Of a stretch of DNA of 64,000 bases, positions 59,292 through 64,000 are shown in pieces. The translations under genes were made by a program, and so were the position numbers. Under the pieces are notes generated by a model that saw only the letters and a program-made list of their open reading frames with translations, was not told the origin of the DNA and did no database searches. Within the stretch, counting starts at the first letter, position 1, and each line of letters starts with the position of its first letter. The stretch comes from Gnetum montanum (taxonomy: Eukaryota; Streptophyta; Gnetopsida; Gnetales; Gnetaceae): NCBI GenBank assembly GCA_015680685.1, contig MNCI01022355.1, forward strand, positions 493,262 through 557,261, given 5' to 3'.

Positions 59292-60186
59292 TGATGAGTG
59301 GTGAGGTACCCCTATGCCCAACCATATGAATCATGGGCATTCACGTGCAACTCATTCAAATTTAACAAACTACAAGCACTTGCATACACCGAACTCTAGC
59401 CAGCAAAACCTTAGTTAGAACGATTGTTGTCTTCCCAACCTCACTTGTGATATTCTAAAGTGATGGTTAAGTGAGATTGAGGCAAATGATTTTTATTGGT
59501 TTTCTTGTTTATCTTTTAAGGTCTAATTCTTTAATTATAGGAAATGGAAAGTTATGTAATTTATAACTGTTCTACTCTACTGCTTAACTCTCCTTAGCAT
59601 AAGCAACCAATCCCATCTTCCGTGCACATCTTGAGCATATCCTAACCACTGATGGGTTACTAGACATTAAGCATCATTGGGTTACCAAGTGTTTGATATA
59701 TGTTTAAGATGGTCGTGCCTATGGTTCTCATAAAGTATGAAAGGACAATAATAGTAAAGTGATAACAATAAAAGCTTTTGAAATTATTAAAGCATTGAAA
59801 TATTAAATTGTTAAATGCTTAAGTGATTAAATCCAAATGCTGCAAGGAATGCTCAAAAAGCTCATCTTTATTGCCAGTTACACCAATGGGCTTAGGTACA
59901 TTAGCACTCGAATAAAGAGTCATACACCTTTCTCACACCTGCTGGGAATACTTGGAAAATATTCTAACTCTTACGGAAAAAAACTACAAGAGTTTGGCTA
60001 CAACTACTTCAAAAGATGCCATAAATGCAGTAGGTGCACTCATATTTATAGCTAGAGACAAACTCTGCATTAACAAGGTCACGTTAATGCATGGACGGAT
60101 ATGTCGACGAGGTCATGTCACAGTGGCCACGTCAATGTAGCTCCGTTACTACGTCCCAATCGACGTATTGACAGAACACTTCATCA
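59292..60186 (-). repeat. Family-1 LTR (5' LTR of element E)
   Basis: It is 895 bp, begins tgatgagtggtgagg and ends cacttcatca. A minus-strand TATA-like box (ctataaatatgag) lies near 60036-60050. After 60186 the sequence is unrelated to the family's G-rich tract, so this is the outer end of the chain. Confidence 0.82.
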
Positions 60187-61499
60187 GTGTTCTTTGTTTA
60201 TAATCTTTTGAACATTTGAACAGTTATTATATTAGATACAAAGATTAAAAAAAATTATATCTATTACTATGTTCTTATACGTATATTTTTGATAAACTGT
60301 GAGGCTACTATGGATAGCATCCACTTGCACCAATAGTTTATGGGTTACGCATGATGCCTGCAATTTGTTTCTGCTAGTACATGCGCCTTGCATGAACTCA
60401 TTAACAAAAACTAGAAAGTGTTTCTTAATAGTGCGAGCTCATGCAACTCGCATGTAAATGTCAAAAAATAGAAGCAGTTTAATTGTTAGAGTATGAGTAC
60501 CTGTCGATCATAGTATTATAAATAACTGCACTTGGCAGCATGTCATGCAACATGCACATTTGAATTTCAAATTGCAATGTTGTTGCTTCACACATGATCC
60601 TTGCATTGTCTAATGTGATTGTGGTTTGTAGTATTTATTGCAAGATGCATGCAAGAAAGTTAAGTTGTAAGATAAATACAATCCATAGCACCTTGCATTA
60701 CATGTAAAATGTGACTAATAAAAATAGGGTAGTCATGAAAATGACACATTACAACCATTGCAACCTCACTCGTAGCTAACCGCAAAGATGCAGAGTGCAT
60801 TGAGCTAGACATTGCCATTGCTACTAAAGATAGTTGATAGCAGAAACTATTGTCACTTATAGCAATGATGGGTAGGGTATGTTATAGAGTATGAATTATT
60901 CCATTTAATTTGTCAATTTTATCATCCCAAGGTTTTCTGCAACTTCATGCAAAGAAAAAATTTGAAAGAGGTTGCATATATAAACTTCTGGAACTTCTAT
61001 GTTTCATTCCTCATGCCTCCTAACATTGCAATTTTGTTTGTAAATTGAAGTTAAATTTTGGAACAAGCACTATTTTTTGGGCTACACTACAATTGTGGCA
61101 TAGAGTTATAGGAAATCCAATACAATGTCAATTTACCAAAGACAACAAATATGGGTTTTATAAGGGTATGTTTGGTAATGTGTGTTAGTCAATGCATTAT
61201 TTAGAGGTTTGAATGTGTATAAGGAAAAATAATGATGGCTAGGGTTCTACAGAATACTTCTCAATTTTGCATGTCTCCTTTGATTTGGCTCTTAATTTAG
61301 TTTATGCTAAGTTTACGCACACTAGTGTTTGTATAGAGTGATATGCTATGTCGGGGATTGTTTGCTCATGTTTCAAATGTAGTGAGCAATATTCATCTAC
61401 ATTATCGGTACACTCTTAATTTACTGAGCTATGTCTTTTTCAACTATTTCATTAAATAACTTAATCAAATACATGGTTAGATTTTACTTACAGACTTGT
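60187..61499. other. Anonymous DNA between LTR chain and copia remnant
   Basis: No gene is supported. Several gcatgcaa or catgcaact motifs occur near 60360-60680, vaguely like the tandem unit at 107-210, but I cannot show homology. Confidence 0.45.
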
Positions 61500-63430
61500 T
61501 CTAGTTCTTAACCCACCATAATAATCAACTGGAATTTGACTTTAATGGATGGTTCTTCAGAAATCTCCAATAAGTTGATGGATTTTTGGATATGGTAGCT
61601 TCTCCAAAACTTTCCTCTATTGGGTCACCCCAAACTTGAAGGTGAAGTTGTAATACCATTTATTCATTATCATCATCTTAGACATTTCCAAATTAACTTG
61701 GATCTATCTTGTTAAAAATAACATTAACCACTTCCTCAATTATTAGCATGCATTTGTTATACACTCTATAAGCATTACTTATGAATGAATAACCAAGGAA
61801 ATTACCTTCAACTTTATTGTCAGTGTATCTTAATCTATGTTTGATTTTCAAACAAAAGCATTTGCAAGTAAAAATTGTAAAGTAATTTTCCTTGGCTTTA
61901 TTACCATAATAAAGCTCAAATGGTATCTTTATGATGTTGAATCTAGTTAGAATAATATTTAAAACATAGTAGGTTATCTTTATGGCTTTTCCCCAAAATG
62001 ATTTTGGGAAATTTTACTCATGGAATAGGGTTCTTGCCATTTCTTGAAGCACCTAGTTCTTATATTTACTAACTCCACTTTGTTGAGGTATTCTAAGAAC
62101 TAAGAATTAATGCTTAGTCCCTTCATTATCACAACACTTAATAAAACTAAGAAAGTTAAATTTACCTCCATGCTCACTTCTAATCTTCTTAATAAAGTAG
62201 CCCTTTCTCTTTGAATCTTGTAGTAAAGTTTCTTAAAGTAATGAAAGGTTTCATCCTTGTGGGCTAGTAGGATTATCGAAATGAACCATGAGTAATCATT
62301 AACAATAATAGAGAAATATCTTTTGCCTCCTATGTTACATGTCATAGCATGTCCTACTAAATCAAGATGTAATAATTCAATAGAATGTTTAAAAGTAATA
62401 TCAATTTTTCTATTAAAGGATATGGATTTTTGCTTATCTTTTTAGCATGTTTGACATACCCTATCCTTATTAGATTGAATATTGGATACTCTTCCATTGA
62501 TTTGTTTTCTAAAAGCTTAGGCTGTCAAAGTTTAAGTGTCCTATTGTTCCATGTCACAACTAGTTGTCTTCAAATTTGCTAATTAAACACTTGAAATTAT
62601 ATCTGCTCAAATCACAGTTATCAATAATATACACATTACTAGATCTGTGTCCCATGATAATTACCTCATTAATTTTAACATCCTTAATAATTTAATGGTC
62701 AACATGAAACAATACATCAATGCCTAATGGATCATAGAATTGATGAAATTGATGCTAGTACAAAGTGAATTTACAACACACTGGTTCATAAAGTAGCATG
62801 CACAACAAAAATATATGTTTCCAATTGTCATGAACAATCAAAGAAATAAAAGAACTAGCGGCATGAGAGCTACCAATAAAATTTCAAAATCAGCAACATG
62901 CATGACTACGATGCCCAATTATGCATAATACTTTTTTTCCTATGAAAATGACAAGGAGTGCAATAGGAGTAGGAGGATGCACTTGGCTACTTGATCACTC
63001 TAGCTCTACTAGCTCACCTATGTTTTTTTAGTGCCTCTTTCCTAGCCATCTCTAAGGACTTGTAAAGATCTTCATCATCTACTCCAAATATAGCAGATTC
63101 TTCCTCATCCACATACATAACACTAGATAGTCTACCTTCCTAAAGAACTTGTAGGCTCCAAGCTTCTACCTCTTTCTTGAAACATTTTTTTATTGTTGGG
63201 CTTCTAGAACATAGGCATCTTATCATGAGTATAATAATCATATGCAATTCTTAATGGTTGATCTAAAGACTTAGGTAAATTTCTCGTGGCTGCAATTTGC
63301 AATTTTCTTCAAAACTGATATGCAAAGGAATTAATTTCCTTGTTGTAGTGTGTGAGCTTGGATTTTTCTTGTTAAAGTTGTTCCAAGACTATTAATTCAT
63401 CAAGTAGGAGTAATTAAAGATGGCATGTGC
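61500..63430 (-). pseudogene. Ty1/copia polyprotein remnant (gag to integrase)
   Basis: Minus strand, with many stops. Recognisable pieces in order: a gag tail near 63360-63020 (IFGVDDEDLYKSLEMARKEA), a pre-integrase LWHGTIGHLN near 62560, then integrase with GGKRYFSIIVNDYSWFISI (62345 onward), EHGGKF near 62165, PQQSGVSKYKN near 62085, GYSFISNAYRVYNK near 61800, and the LKNHPLK motif that normally precedes RT near 61560. RT and RNase H are missing, as are LTRs within view. The pieces span about 1.9 kb. Confidence 0.8.
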
Positions 63431-64000
63431 TACTAAGTACATTGAAGAAATATAAAAGTTAGACATATATGTTGGTTAGTGGTTGCAAATAGGTTTTTTA
63501 ATGTTCAAAAAACATGATTATGCAAAAAAAATTATTCTATATGGCAAAGATACTGTTAGGTTACAACAATTTAACTAGAGGGATGGAAAGTAGATACATT
63601 ATTTTGGACATCTGAGTTTGAGTGTAGGCAAAGTTATGCATTTTTTTCATTTACAATTATTTATATTGAGCATTAAACATATGGTAATAGCTAGGCTAGC
63701 AGCTTAGATATATACTGGTGTTTTAAATGATTTTTAATTTTTTTTATGTTGTTCATTTTGTCTTCATTGAGAGGTAGTACACAGCCAACCAATCGAATAA
63801 AGTCCTCTAGACTACAAGGGAAAGAGGATAGGAGTCATACCTAAGAGCAATAGTAGGTTCGCTCATAGGCTATAACACAAGATTCTCAAAGAGAGCAGGA
63901 CAAGATTCACCATGCCCAAGAGAGACATGCATGGGAGGAGCATTAATATTGGTAGTCATAGTTCAAAACAGGCCCAATATGAAGTCCTAAGCACTTCAAT
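63431..64000. other. Unassigned right end
   Basis: No gene or repeat recognised. It may include the leader of the copia remnant, but I see no LTR. Confidence 0.4.

Overview
The window looks like nuclear DNA of a land plant with a large, repeat-rich genome. The evidence is a P-class pentatricopeptide-repeat (PPR) gene remnant, plant-type Ty3/gypsy elements of the Tat and Athila kinds, a degenerate Ty1/copia element, a tRNA-type SINE and an RTE-type LINE tail. The base composition is AT-rich, and old, decayed LTR elements dominate. A gymnosperm would fit this density of old elements, but that is a guess. I see no intact host gene, rRNA, tRNA or CRISPR array.

Layout. 1-880: anonymous DNA with several small tandem duplications. 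881-2870: a broken PPR gene (+ strand). 2871-4965: anonymous AT-rich DNA with a SINE tail. 4966-24620: an Athila-like element (A, minus strand) consisting of a 3' LTR, a long accessory ORF, a 3' UTR module and the end of pol. Its pol is split by a 13.4-kb Tat-like element (B, 10828-24235, minus strand) with two LTRs and a perfect 5-bp target duplication, CTATT. 24621-28354: AT-rich DNA with a hairpin, a tandem duplication, two SINE copies and an RTE LINE tail. 28355-60186: a head-to-tail chain of family-1 (Athila-like) elements, all on the minus strand, in which LTRs are shared between neighbours. LTR starts are at 28355, 30726, 32856, 35815, about 45229 and 59292. A truncated second Tat-like copy (B2, 38241-41930) lies inside the chain, and a plus-strand solo LTR (46474-48153) interrupts the accessory ORF. 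60187-61500: anonymous. 61500-63430: Ty1/copia remnant (minus strand). 63431-64000: anonymous.

How the parts work together. Family 1 has, in minus-strand sense, 5' LTR, PBS, gag, protease, RT, RNase H, integrase, a UTR module, a long accessory ORF (globular N-terminal domain followed by coiled coil), a G-rich tract and the 3' LTR. The accessory ORF sits where Athila elements carry an env-like ORF and is present in two copies. Family 2 (B, B2) has gag, protease, RT, RNase H, a second RNase H and integrase. It also has two tandem-repeat blocks that share a degenerate core (agttt-aa-gtcat...gac). All elements carry stops or frameshifts, so this is a decayed retrotransposon cluster. The features most worth a second look are the accessory ORF, the shared-LTR chain, the repeat blocks of element B with an exon-like antisense segment between them, and the palindromic motif array in the solo LTR.
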